A DNA stretch of 64,000 nucleotides from Otis tarda (taxonomy: Eukaryota > Chordata > Aves > Otidiformes > Otididae). Of this stretch, positions 45,141-57,090 are shown piece after piece; position 1 is the first letter of the stretch, and each line of letters begins with the position of its first letter. The stretch lies in assembly GCA_026413225.1 (NCBI GenBank), contig CM048552.1:196863553-196927552 (forward strand), given 5' to 3'. Both the position numbers and the translations under genes were made by a program. The notes beneath the pieces are model-generated. The model was given only the letters and a program-made list of their open reading frames with translations. It ran no database searches and was not told where the DNA came from.

Positions 45141-46437
45141 CAGGCAATGACCAGAGACCCGGTGTCAGTATAGATCATTCTGGCAATTTTCACCTTCATG
45201 GTAAATTATTAAATAAAGTACGATCTTAATAAATGTACTTGATATTCACTCACTGACTCTGGTTCTGGTGAGGCTGGGTGTCACAATGCGGGCCAAGGCT
45301 GATCCATAATTTATCCAGTTGCATAATTATGAAGAAAAGACAGACAAAGAGACACTCGGGTGCTATGTGGGATTAACACACTGTGGCCCCATGGGAACGC
45401 TCCTGGTTCAGGACAGAAGCGACCATTACCCCACGCAATCCTGTGCTAATTTAGTGGAAGGAGGGTCAAGGGTCTCTGAACCTGTTACAACAATAAATCC
45501 AGAAAAATTATGGAGATTTTTTCATCCTTGAAGACACAAAGAGCTTTCTGGGAATATTTGTCCCTGGAGCTCCAGAAGGTGAGGGGACAGACAGGGTTGT
45601 GCTTTCTGTTCCCATGCTTCCGAGCCAGCACTTTGCCCAGACCGTCACTGTTACCAGGGCATCTTCTCAGTTCTGGCAGAGGATCTTATCTGAAATCTTA
45701 ATTGAGGCACATTTAGGCTATCCAAGGCAGTTTTATATTGCTCAAGCTAAAGTCACTGAGATGTTTTAATTAACGAGCAAACACAGTCTGTCGCTTTCCT
45801 CTGAGTGACGCACAGAAATCTGTCTGCTTCCTCCCTGAGTACAGTACAGCATGTCTAAGCCACTGGCTACTATAATTACAATGGGGTAAGCATTTATATG
45901 GCACTAAAAAGGTGAACCAGGTCCTTTGCAAATACAAAACTACTAATCTCATTCCCAAATAATTCAGAGTCAAACATGGTCAAGGAAAAACATGAGGCAA
46001 TTGTCTTGAGGGAAAAAATGGATCTTGCAGAGACCAGGAATCACCAGGGCAGGAGATCTGAAGGACAGGTCTGGAAAGGGGGAGTCCTGCAGCTGGATGA
46101 AGATGCCACTCAGAAACACTGAGATCTCCTTTCTAACCTGTCATGGACCTCCTCCTCTTTAGGAGTCAAAGAATCTGTGCACAAGTTCTCCTCCTTGTAA
46201 AACTGCTATCACTTTAAGTCATGCAGCTACCAAAATAATGTCAGGCCACAGAACAGAGGCTGGGAGGTGACAAGAGGTATTGTGGCAGGAGAGCGTCAGG
46301 AGGTGCACAGGAAGGAAGAGAGGAAACAGGGAAAAGGAGAGAAAACCTCTGAAGTGTGAGGGGGCAGGGAGCCAATAACAAGATTAAGATGGTGTCCTTC
46401 AAGTGTGAGGGAGGAGGATGTAGAGGAACAACCTCTT
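45141..46437. other. Intergenic, no gene seen
   Basis: Unique-looking sequence with a purine-rich stretch around 46300-46350. No coding evidence. Confidence 0.45.
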
Positions 46438-46438
46438 G

Positions 46439-46566
46439 GTTAGGCTAAAGGTGGTACAGAGAGCCTGAAGAGTAGCTCTCAGTGAATTACAGTAGCTGAA
46501 GGAAGCAATGGCCAGAGCACAGAGAAGAACTATAGTCATGGTGGTAGAAAAGCAAGGGCCACTTCA
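46439..46566. repeat. Diverged repeat, copy 1
   Basis: The segment is similar by eye to 47377-47502, sharing GTTAGGCTAAAGG, AATTACAGTA-CTGAAG, AATGGCCAG-GCACAGAGA, TAGTCATGGTG and TAGAAAAGCAAGGGCCACTT. The family is not recognised. Confidence 0.75.
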
Positions 46567-47376
46567 AGAAGAAGATACAGAGACAGAAACTAAAAGCTTC
46601 AGACTAGGCTTTTAATGAGAGACCAGTTATATGAAATAAAATGAAAGAAGATAAAAATCTCACAAAACCCAGAAAAAAATAGAGGAACTACTGAAAGCAG
46701 ATTTAGAAAGAACTGATACCTTTATATTAAAAAAAAAAATCTATTTGAGGCAGAATTAATATGTAATAGCAGCAAGGACTTCGGGAGAAGAAATTTAAAA
46801 ATCCACAGGGATATGAAATTGGACAGTCATGGACAGAATAGAAGATCATTTCCCCACTAGAGAGATGCAGGCAGAAATGATGGGGTGCGTTGGGGAGGAG
46901 AGTGCCACGATCAGCAGTGCCATGTTTCAGGGGTCAACAGAGAAAAAAACTCCAACTACACCAGTACCGCCTTCGGGTGTCACCTACTCTGGGCACACAC
47001 CTCCCCTCGTGTGCCAAGATGTGGGTTTATCATGGTGGTTCAAATGGGCACGAAGTGAAGAACAGCAATAACAGTGAAATTCCAAGTGGCCAAGAAAACA
47101 CTCATTGCACACAAACACGCTCTTCGTTTGCATTTCACAACATTGCACAAGGCCTTTTAAAAAGTAACATCTCACTTTGCACACCCATATCGCTATGTAC
47201 ACAGGGGATGGCTAAACAGATCTGATGTACATAGAAATTCATGACAGAGCCTGAGCCTGCCCTCTGGCTATGGACACACCAAGGGTTTGGTGTTGCCAAG
47301 ACCGTTAGAGCATTTGGAGTTATATGCGATTATATGAGAAGCGGAAAATAGACAGAAGAGCAATTAGACTGATTTT

Positions 47377-47502
47377 GTTAGGCTAAAGGGAGTACAAAGG
47401 AGCATGGAGAGTGACTGTAAATAAATTACAGTACCTGAAGCAATAAATGGCCAGGGCACAGAGATTTGTAGTCATGGTGATAGAAAAGCAAGGGCCACTT
47501 AA
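47377..47502. repeat. Diverged repeat, copy 2
   Basis: Same orientation as 46439-46566, starting 938 bp downstream of it, with clear but imperfect similarity (roughly three quarters of positions). It may be a local duplication or two copies of an old mobile element. Confidence 0.75.
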
Positions 47503-50500
47503 GGTGTTTTTCACACTGTCATGAGATGCTGCTTTAAAATAATTTGTTTTGACTTCTTTGTCTCTATTCACTTTGATTTACAATATAATAATATTTCCAT
47601 TCATGTGTTTACCGCATCCCAAGACTTACAGAAGACTTACTTAAGTTACAGACTCAGAATGGTGATTCTCATTATAACCAAATTCTGTATTTTAATCATT
47701 TGCAAATCACGTACTCTCCAACCTGCAGTTTTAGTGGCTGGTGATGAATAAAATCTACCCCAGACATTCAGAGCCTTTATTCTTCAATCACAGAGTCGAG
47801 ATTTTATGAGCTCTAGCACAGTATGCAAAGGCAACATACAGGAGAGATTGCAAGAAAATAGCTAAAAATTGAAAGTATGTTTAGGACTGCTGTGGAGTTT
47901 TTTAGACAAGCAAGCGTGTATTCCTGAAGTGAGCTAAAAGCAGTGGCTGATGCGGGAAGAAAGATCAAAATAGATGTAGGTTTAAAGACTGTGTGGAAGA
48001 CCAGGAGACAAACGGTGATAATGATAGTCATCAAATGGGAACGTGGTGGTGAAGCATTTTTAGAGTGGGAAGTCTTTCAGTTTGGATGCTGTCTTCATGT
48101 GACATTATTCCGTGATGATATTCTAATAGAGCATTACGGACAGTTGGGGATTTTTCGCAGTCTCCTACACAGGAGTCTCTCAGAATTTTCCCCAACAGCT
48201 TTTTAGGGGCTGGAATCCTGAACTCAATTTCCATAAAACTTTATCTTTAAAATGGACACGTGGCACACACAGATGACAAGTCCCAACATGTAATTTTCTG
48301 TTTCTATTGCAAAGGCCAGGCAATAGTTACTCTCATCCTTCCATTCTGCTCGTGATTTTACCAACTGATCTGCAGGATTCAGGCCAAGTTATTTTATTCA
48401 CGCAAGTCATTCACCTCATAGGCAATAGTAAATACCTTCTCGCAGTTCTCTGGTGTCCCTCTTTGCTGATAAAGGTATGAACAAGCCCAAAGCACACAGG
48501 ATCTCAGCTCCCAGAGTACACAGAGGTGTGACTGTAGTTTTTCCTCTACGCAGTATCTTTCTCTCTCCCCTAAGAAAATATGTGAGGTTTGTTGACTGGA
48601 ACTTCTAATGCTGCTTCGAGATGCCTTGCCAAGTTGTACGCTATCCCACTTCCTTCCTGCAGGCAATCCAAACAGGAGAGGCTTCCCCTGGAGCCCTGCC
48701 CCTCACAACTGCATCACACAACTGCTCAGTGCTCGGGCCCTCTCTGACAGCGCCAGAAAGGCAGTGGCTGAGTGCTGGGCTCAGCAGGACCGCTGAGAAC
48801 CGGCCACTGCTGAGGGCAGAGCTGGAACAGGAATGTTCTGCAACCCAGCTCTGCCGTGAGCTCAGGAGATGCTGTGGGCCAGCCTCGCCTGGCTGCGCCG
48901 TGCGGCTGCTCAGTGCCGTCTTGCAGATGTGGCAGGTATGCCAACATAAGGCCAGCTCAATTGGCAGGGTCACCATGAAAAGCCAGTTTACTTAGGAAAA
49001 TGAGGCACAGCAACAGACTTGCAGCACCACTGGAAAATTACCGTGTGTCAAAGAGAGGCTAGGCAGCGAGGACCTGAATTTCTGCAGACTACCTAGGGCA
49101 AGACCTAGGTCTTACAGGTTTCCCCTAGAGCTTTGTGTCCCGGCAATAGCCTGGAACCGAGAAATTGGACATCCCCTCTGACTCTTCATATTTTGCATCC
49201 TTTTATTTATTTATTTATTTATTTATTTATTTTCTGATAGTATGATCTAGTTGCTAGATCATGATTCAGGAGATGAGGATTCTGGTCTTGGCTTTGCTGT
49301 TGAATTGCTGTGTTCCTTGTGAACATTCATGCAGTCTAGTCATGTTCTGCTCTGAAGAATGGTCCCTTACTATGGTTTGGGTTTTGTTGTTTTTTTTTTT
49401 TTTTGACAGCAATTGCAGCCTTCCAGTGCACCATCACATACAGCAGGATTAACTGATACTTGCCCCATGCTTGTCTGCAATGTTCTCATTTAGTAGCTGT
49501 TCCACATGTGTAATTGCCTTGCATTAGCATGGTCTTACTTCTGTTTCTTCTTTAAATTTGTGTTCACTTCTGTCACTTCCATCCCATACTCTAATGCAAA
49601 AGCAGACATTTTAAGCAGGCACAAAGAGTTTTTTTTTTTAAAAGCTCAACACTTCTGTCTATAGCTGACGTCTATCCCTGTTTCCACTGTGGTCTTATTC
49701 AGTGTATCTAGAATATACACATGCACATAGCTCACTCTCTTAGAGTTTGACCACCATGTTTTATATTTGCTCACCCTTTTTTCCTTGTGCATTACTGATG
49801 TCAATACGCAATCTGTCTGGTTCTCTTCCTCTGCACTATGTATCTTTTTCTTATCTGTGGTTGTACTTCCTTGCCCATCTGTACTGTTACTTTAATCGTC
49901 TGTGAATACACATTAATAGGACTTCTGAACACGTCTGTGCCCATTTTTCTATCCCATCCCTTCTTTTACTCTGTCCCATGTCCAGTTTTCTCTCAGAATT
50001 TAATCAGTTGAAATTTGTTGCTGTTTTTTTTTTTTCCTTTTGAGCTGATTTAGTCATAATAACAAGGCTTACAGGGAAAGGTCCAAGTCTTTTTGAAAGA
50101 TCTGATCCAAAGCTCATTACCACGGTTGCTGGTTTTTTTATAATCTTCCAGCTACACTTCCCTCCCTTTACAGACTGTGGCAGATCCAACAACATCTCAG
50201 AAAAGGAATGGTTTCCCACGTGTAGCCCAAACCACACATTATGCTGGGAACCCAAAATGTGTTCAAATGATATCTAATCTGACGCTTTCTTGTTCTTTTC
50301 TGAAATATCGCTTTTCCTTGTATTGCTTTTGATAAGGCAGCCTATTAAAAGTGCTAACTTCTGACTCAATTATACCCTGTAGTTGGGAGAGAACCATTTA
50401 TGTGTTTGTAAGCTGAGATGGTTATAGCCCGTCTAGTTTTCTTTTCCAAGGATACTGGACTGACAACGTCACTGTTTAAATCCTTTGTTAGTACATTTAT

Positions 50501-53500
50501 TCCCTCCAGCCATACCTTCTTGTCCTTCCTTAAGACAAGGATGTTGTTAAGGTTCTAAGATGTGGACACCTTGAGGCTTTCTGAAATGGTCTTGTTTTTC
50601 GCTCTGAGAAGGGTTAGGAGTAATTGTGGTAAAATGCCCGTGACTTAGTCTGGTTTGCAACCAAGTGGATGTGGGTTCCTAACTAAGCCTGAGGATGTGA
50701 GTTGTGTGCATCCCCCCTGCTGTGACTGCTGCATCTGTTTGACATTTTGTCTCCCTGTTGGCAATTATCTGCCAGGTTTCTCTGGTGAGGTGTCTTGTAG
50801 GTATTTTTCTAGTTGTCTTTTTTAGGAATGTGACGTTTAGTTTTAGTGACCAGGCATTAATTGCAAGTAAGAAACTGAAAGTACCCATTTTCAAGAAAGT
50901 TTTGTTGACTGCTAGTTTGGGCTTCATTTCAGTAGACTGTGGTCCCTGTCACTCTGTCACCCTCTTCTTCCAGGGTCTTATCTAAAAAATCTCAGATTTC
51001 CCCTACGTATGAGATACTCATGTGTCATTTTATACTGACATAATAACTTATTTCTATATTCTCAGTGAAATGAGACACCATTTTTTCTGCTTTCCAGATT
51101 TCAGATTTTCCATAAACCAGATATGTCACAGGAAACAGGAGATTTATTCTGCACTCAAAGTTAGTAACAGAAAACAGCAAAACACTGGGTTCCGGTTAAC
51201 ATTTGAAACATATTAAAGACATCCTTTCCTTGATAAAATAACTTCAAAATATGTGTCATTTATTGTAGAGATGACAATATAAATTCCTTAGCAGTCAACA
51301 GTTTTTAAATTGATAGATCAGTCTAATGCAAAATGCAAATTTGATAGGTACTTTTTAAAAAGTATATCATTTTCTCATGGGAAGAGCTACACAGGACTTT
51401 AATGTCAAGCCTTCTAAATACATACAGTAAATTACCAGAGAAAATAACATAGCTTTCTTTTAAATTAATGCTAAATTATGACACTGGGCTTTGAGACATC
51501 AATTGAACATAATGATAGCTCACAGAAGGGGCTATTGATCCAGAGATTTCCTGGTCTTTCTCCAAGATGTGGGAATCATTCCTCTTTCCTTACAGACAAG
51601 GAAGCTGAGGTGGATAAGTGAAATGGTTTGGTGACAGTCCCAAAGTGGGACAGGGAATGGAGGAAAGCTGGGCTATGCTATCTTTGGCTCAAGAGACCTG
51701 GCTACCACCCCCTCTCCCAAATCAACACAAAATGTTTTAGTAGAGTATCACCCTTGTGAAGCATCGATGGTCTCTTATGGTTGCAAAATGCCCTTGCACT
51801 GGTGTGTGTGTGCACACGAGCAGGGCAGGGGGCAGTTTGTAGTCTCCATAGGCTACACACATGGCTTATTCCTCCCCATGCAGTCTGGTGCTGCTTTCCC
51901 ATCCGGTACTCCTCTAGCAGTTTCCTAGTCCCAAACCCTCACCTCCCTACCAGTGGCTCTGGGAATTTCTTTGTATTTTCTTCTCCACAGTACTGGAGAA
52001 GAAAAGTGCCTCATTTGTTCCCTCAGGGTAGGAATTCCTCACAGGTCACTCAATTTTTTTCCCCCTCATACAGGCATTTGGGGAAGCTACCGTTGTCCTC
52101 ACCAGTTCCAGAGTCCCTCATTTTCTGCACCAAGCCGAGTGCTTTAAATGCGCCTGTGTCCCTCCCACACCTTTTCTTTCTGTCTGGAGAGTGAATCATT
52201 CAGGGTGTCTGCGGCAGGAAGGGCAGAGCTGTGGTGAGGGTATTGTTATGCTGGGAGATGCTAACAGCTACTGTGCCAGGCCTTTGATGAAAAGATAATT
52301 ACAGGCTGGATTGATGGTTGCTGGATGCCCTCACCAGATGCCAGGGCTTCACGTGTCCTGCATTACCCCCTTCACATTTTCTCAGAAAGGCACTGCCTAT
52401 GGATGCCTAAAAAACTTCCCTAAAATTTTGGAATCAGTTGGCTGTGACGTTCAAAAGTCATCCGCGTTGCATCTGAACAAAGTGATGCCATCAAGCTGAT
52501 TGCAAGAACTTGAAAATTTGGCCGATTCATTCCCAAATGGAGAGCACAACTGGCTTGTGCTGGTGAAATTCCACACAAAGTCATGACATTCCTGCAGTCC
52601 TTTCAGGCGCTGCCTGGGCTCCAGCTGCAGTCAATGATTGATACGAAGTGTGAGGCTGAGGGCAGAGTACATAGGAACATGGGTCCTTGTGAAATTCAGA
52701 GTTTTGAACCTTCTGCGTGAGGGCTATAAAGGCAGTCTGAGCATCCAGAATGCCTTATCCAGTTAATGTGAGCCTGGGCTGGTGTTTCCTCTGCAAAGCT
52801 GAGGCAGTTTCCCAGTCAGATTTGTCCTATTTCACCTACTTTGTGCTGAAATCAAATGTATTTCTGAAGTACCAACTCTTACGTTCGCTATATCTTTGCT
52901 GCCCAAAAAGAATGCGGTGATAGATCTCATAGACACAGTCCTGACAAAAAAAAAAAAAAAAAAAAAAAAGCCTATCTAAACTATAGTTAGAATTTGGTTA
53001 GAGTTTATTTTTTTTTCACCCACTCAATTATTGAAGCAATGAGCCTAACTGTGCCACAAATGTAATTTTGCGTCACTGCTATACATATACGTTATATTCA
53101 CATATAGATTGTGTTGTCTGTACTGTGCTGGACGACTCAGAACTCCTGCCTCTAACTGGTTTTGCACTGGTGATTTATGAAGAATGATTCCCCAGCATAA
53201 TTCTGCAAAGAAAATCAATATATTAAACAAAGAACATTTCAGTGATATTTACCTAAGTCTTTTTTCCTTGCACATCATTCATTTTGTGTCACAGGGGTTT
53301 GTTCTAGACATGTTGTCCTAGTGAAGGATGTCACTGTCAGCAAATTCTTTGTGTCTATATGCTCATACACATGTATGTTCACATGTTCCTAATAATTTCA
53401 CGTGTGTGTGTTCCTCTCTCTGAAAAAAAGACTAGCAGAGACCTAGACATTGCCAATGATATTCCTGCTTTACTGTTCTTTTTGAAGTCTTCTGAATGAG

Positions 53501-56030
53501 TTCAAGCTTTTATTGCCTACCAGTACTGTGTAAAGAAAAAGTTCATCCACCCACATTATAATTATTTGGTTGCTAGGAGTATTTTTAGCAGCACCATTTA
53601 GTAATTTGTTCCAAATACAATAGTTTAGAAAGAGTCACACTGTGACCCAGCTAACGGTGAAACAAGCATACACGGAGGGGACCAGGTGACACACATCATT
53701 AGATGCAAGGGGATGGAGCTGCACAGAGCTCCCGCTTCCCTCACTTTCTCAGGTGGGTGGAAGGAGAAAGAATGTGAAATGGTGGAGCCATGGTCCCTCC
53801 CACCGTACCCACACAGTGGGGCAGACAGCTGCTCAGGCAAGTCGAGATGTGAGTGCTGTAATCACCATAGATCCAGCAGAGTCACTCACGGAGCCTGTGA
53901 AGAAACACACTGACCCTTACTCATGGTAGATTATTATCTCATGGTCTAGTCTGTAAATGGATTTGCTCATACAGACAAATTGTATTGTTCTTTCTATGTA
54001 GCATCTTTCCTTCTGGAGGTACCTTACTGTGTGGAAAATAATTGGAAGGAAAGACTTGACTCATACACAGTAATCTTCAAAAAACATATAGAGATCAAAT
54101 AATATTTTAATGGCATTGTATCATGCTACAACTCAACTGATTTCAATTTCCTTTGTATTTTTGAGGAATGTGATTTCTAATAGTTCAAGCTTCTAAAGGC
54201 TAAAAGCAGAAATAGTCTACAGAATCTCCTCATCTGTGGTGGACCAGCCGAATACAGGTACTTTCTAGAGAGTGGATTCAACCCATCTCTCCTGTACCTG
54301 CTGCTCTGCTGGTGGGAATTCAAACCCAGCCACTCTGTGCAAATGCATAAAATTCAGAAAGTGCAGCTGGCTGGAACCAGGAGGTGAAATAGTGCAGCTG
54401 AGTTTCATTCCCAAATGGATTGGAATGCAAAAGGAAAACAAACAGTTCCAAAGGAAAAAAAAATAAATGAAAATATCTGTTTTACCTAGATTTAAGAATG
54501 TGGATGACAACCAAATCTTACGAAAGAGCATACTAGCACAGAGTAAGCAATTTTTATCTCAATGCTGTTCCTTTAAACCAGCCTGAACTTTGTTGGGAAA
54601 AGGTCTCAAGCCATTGGGCAATCTCTGCTTTGGGCAATCATGTTGCTATGCTTCATCGGTTAAGCACAGCAGTAATTCAGAAAATGAAGCCATGCTGCAT
54701 CTGTCATATCGTTTAAAATTTTGTTCAGTTTTGCAGGTATTTGAAGATTGCAAAAGGAACCACATTACCCTGTAATATTCTGACGACGTTGGAATCTGCT
54801 CTGAACTTAATAGGTTTCTTTAGCTCCCCAGAGTTGGAAGTTTCCTCCTCCTCCCCCCTCATCCTGCAATATATTCCAGTCAATGACACTACTGGAATTC
54901 CAACAGTAATTTATATACAGTAACTGGCTGCCCTTAGATGAGACGCTAAACAATTTCTGTGCACCAGGCTGCATTTTTCTTATGAAATGTAGCACTCTAT
55001 TGGCAGTCACTTAACATTCATCTCCTCCTCCCAAAGCAGCATCATTTATAAGCACTATTGACAGTTTGCATGGAAGGTATTTAAAAAAAAAAAAAGGATT
55101 ATGATAAACAAGCTCAGAGAAATATCCTTAGATAGGACTGTCCATGAGTAATATTACTTACAAAAATAGTCCCCATGGCTTGGAAAAGGTTGTAAATATA
55201 GCTCCCATCCTGAAAAGACAGTTATGCATAGACTTCTCTTCATACGTGCTCTTGGTGCTGTTGAAGACACCAGGACAAGTCGCATGATTAAAGATAACCA
55301 CGTGTCTTAAGCACTTGCAGGACTGACATTTTCCCTGCACACCATCAAAAACCTTTCCCTGCCAAACAGCATGCCTCTACGATGAGCCCCTCTCAGCTTC
55401 GCAATAGGATTTCAAGAATTTTGAAGTTTTATTTGTGGACTGCAGGCTTCTTCTGTGTTAATGATCTAGACATATACATATAGAGGAAAGCTTACTTTCT
55501 TATGTCTTACTTTGCATGAGTATTCCCTGGCTATGGCTGGTGTGTGTATCTGTCACGAGGGGTCAGAGCCAGCCTTACAGATTCAAACATTTTTGTATTT
55601 GTGTGTGGGAGGATTATTTCTCGTTGATAATTTTCTTTAGTAAAGACCATAGAGATATCTACAGACTATTCCACAAAAAACCATGCTGAGATCCTGGCAG
55701 CTCCCTCCATAACGAGGTCAAACACGACCTTTGCATCCAAAAAACCTTTGCGGCTTGGGTCTGCAATTTTGATCCAGATGTGAATTCCCTGGCTGCCCTC
55801 CTCCAGCACCTCATAGCCCCCTTGACAGGATAAAATACATGAAAAGTAAGTAACCCTTCCTCAAAAGAAAAAAAAAAAAAAGGCAAACTAGAAACCACAA
55901 GAAAAGCCCAAATAGTAATTGATAGTCCTGCCACTTTGTGTGCGGTTCAGCGGGGAATGAAGAAGAAGAAGAAGAGATTATCCCAAAACTCACGCTTAAA
56001 ATGATTTGGGGGCGTCCAGGAAGCGGACGG
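47503..56030. other. Intergenic upstream of LATS2, no gene seen
   Basis: Besides the TTTA microsatellite and a 24-bp poly(A) run at 52946-52969, nothing is recognised. ORFs of up to 137 codons (for example 51781-52194 +) have no family resemblance. Distal enhancers for LATS2 could lie here but cannot be told from sequence alone. Confidence 0.45.
49201..49231. repeat. Microsatellite (TTTA)n
   Basis: About seven to eight uninterrupted TTTA units. Confidence 0.95.
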
Positions 56031-57090
56031 GCACCTCCCTCACCCCTTTTCACCTCAGGAGGCAGCGCCATTCCCCCAGCCCCTCAGCCACGCCCTCTCC
56101 CCAAAATCCAGTGGGGTGGGGTGTTTGTGAGGTGAGGTGGTTCATGTGAGGGGAAAGAGTGGCTGTAAACCTGGGGAAGGCCAGCCCGAGGGGACCGGAC
56201 GGTGGAGGGGCGGTCTCCCCTCCGCTCGGGGTGCGACAGCCGTTAACGGCCATTCCCGCCCTGCCGCCCTAGAAGCCCCTCCCCCCGCTGGTATGCGCCG
56301 GGAGGGGCGGTGGGGTGGGGGGGGGAGTGGAATGACGCGGGCGCTGCGGGTCACGTGACGCGAATGGAATGCCAACAATGTAGCGAATGTCCCGACTGCG
56401 CCCCGCACTCGGCGCCCGGGACGGCCAAGGGGGACGATGGAGACCGGCCCGCGCCGTCGGGGTCGCCGACGCCGTTGCCGTTTGGTGGTTGCGTGACGGC
56501 CCTCGGTAGGGCGAGCGACTGGCGCTGGGCGCCCCGAGGAGGTGAGGGAAGGGGTAGAGGGGGGAGGCGCTGTGCCGCGAGTTCCCCTTAACCCCCGGGT
56601 GCGAGCGCTCCCCTCCGCCCCCAGCTGCCGTGAGGGGAACGTGGAATGGGGGGCGCGAAGGCGGGTCGGTCCTTGAAGCGGGAGTGAGCGTCCCGTTTGT
56701 GTGTCTCCTTCCCGGGGACAGCCTCGGCTCTCTGCCCGCGCTCTCCGACATTTTCCGGACACCCGTGTGACAGCCCAGCCCTGGCGAATGGCGGGGGGGG
56801 GGGAGTGGGAATGGGCTCCGCGGGGTGCCCCAGCAGGCCGGAGCTGCTGGTAAATGGCCGGAGTTTATTTGGGGAGCTTTCTGCGAAAGGAGTGGGTTTG
56901 GGGCTGGGGGAAGAAGGGGTTGGGGCGGCCGCCTTCCCTGGGCAGGCGAGGGGCTTGGAGGCGACGAGCGTGGGCCAGGCCCCGCCGTGGGGGCGAGGGC
57001 CGGGGCGAGCCGAGCGGGGGCATCCGGAGCCCGCGAGGTCCCATTTGGCCGCGGCGGGGGCCCTGCTGTTCCCGGCCGGTTTGAAGGTCA
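56030..57090 (+). promoter_or_regulatory. LATS2: LATS2 CpG-island promoter
   Basis: This strong CpG block lies 4-5 kb upstream of the first LATS2 coding exon. It contains a GTCACGTGAC palindrome (56350-56359), the E-box form recognised by MiT/TFE and USF factors. GGAATG/CATTCC motifs, the TEAD core, lie at 56069, 56251, 56329, 56366, 56643 and 56808. A 12-bp palindrome GCCGTTAACGGC lies at 56239-56250 and an E2F-like TTCCCGCC at 56253-56260. LATS2 is a known transcriptional target of YAP/TAZ-TEAD, forming negative feedback on Hippo output. The ORFs inside are compositional. Confidence 0.75.
56380..56541 (+). other. LATS2: LATS2 noncoding exon 1 (5' end not defined)
   Basis: A consensus donor GAGGAG|GTGAGG sits at 56541/56542 in the CpG island, the best candidate for the end of the untranslated first exon. 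The transcription start is a guess from the motif cluster just upstream. Other donors are possible (for example near 57280). Confidence 0.4.
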
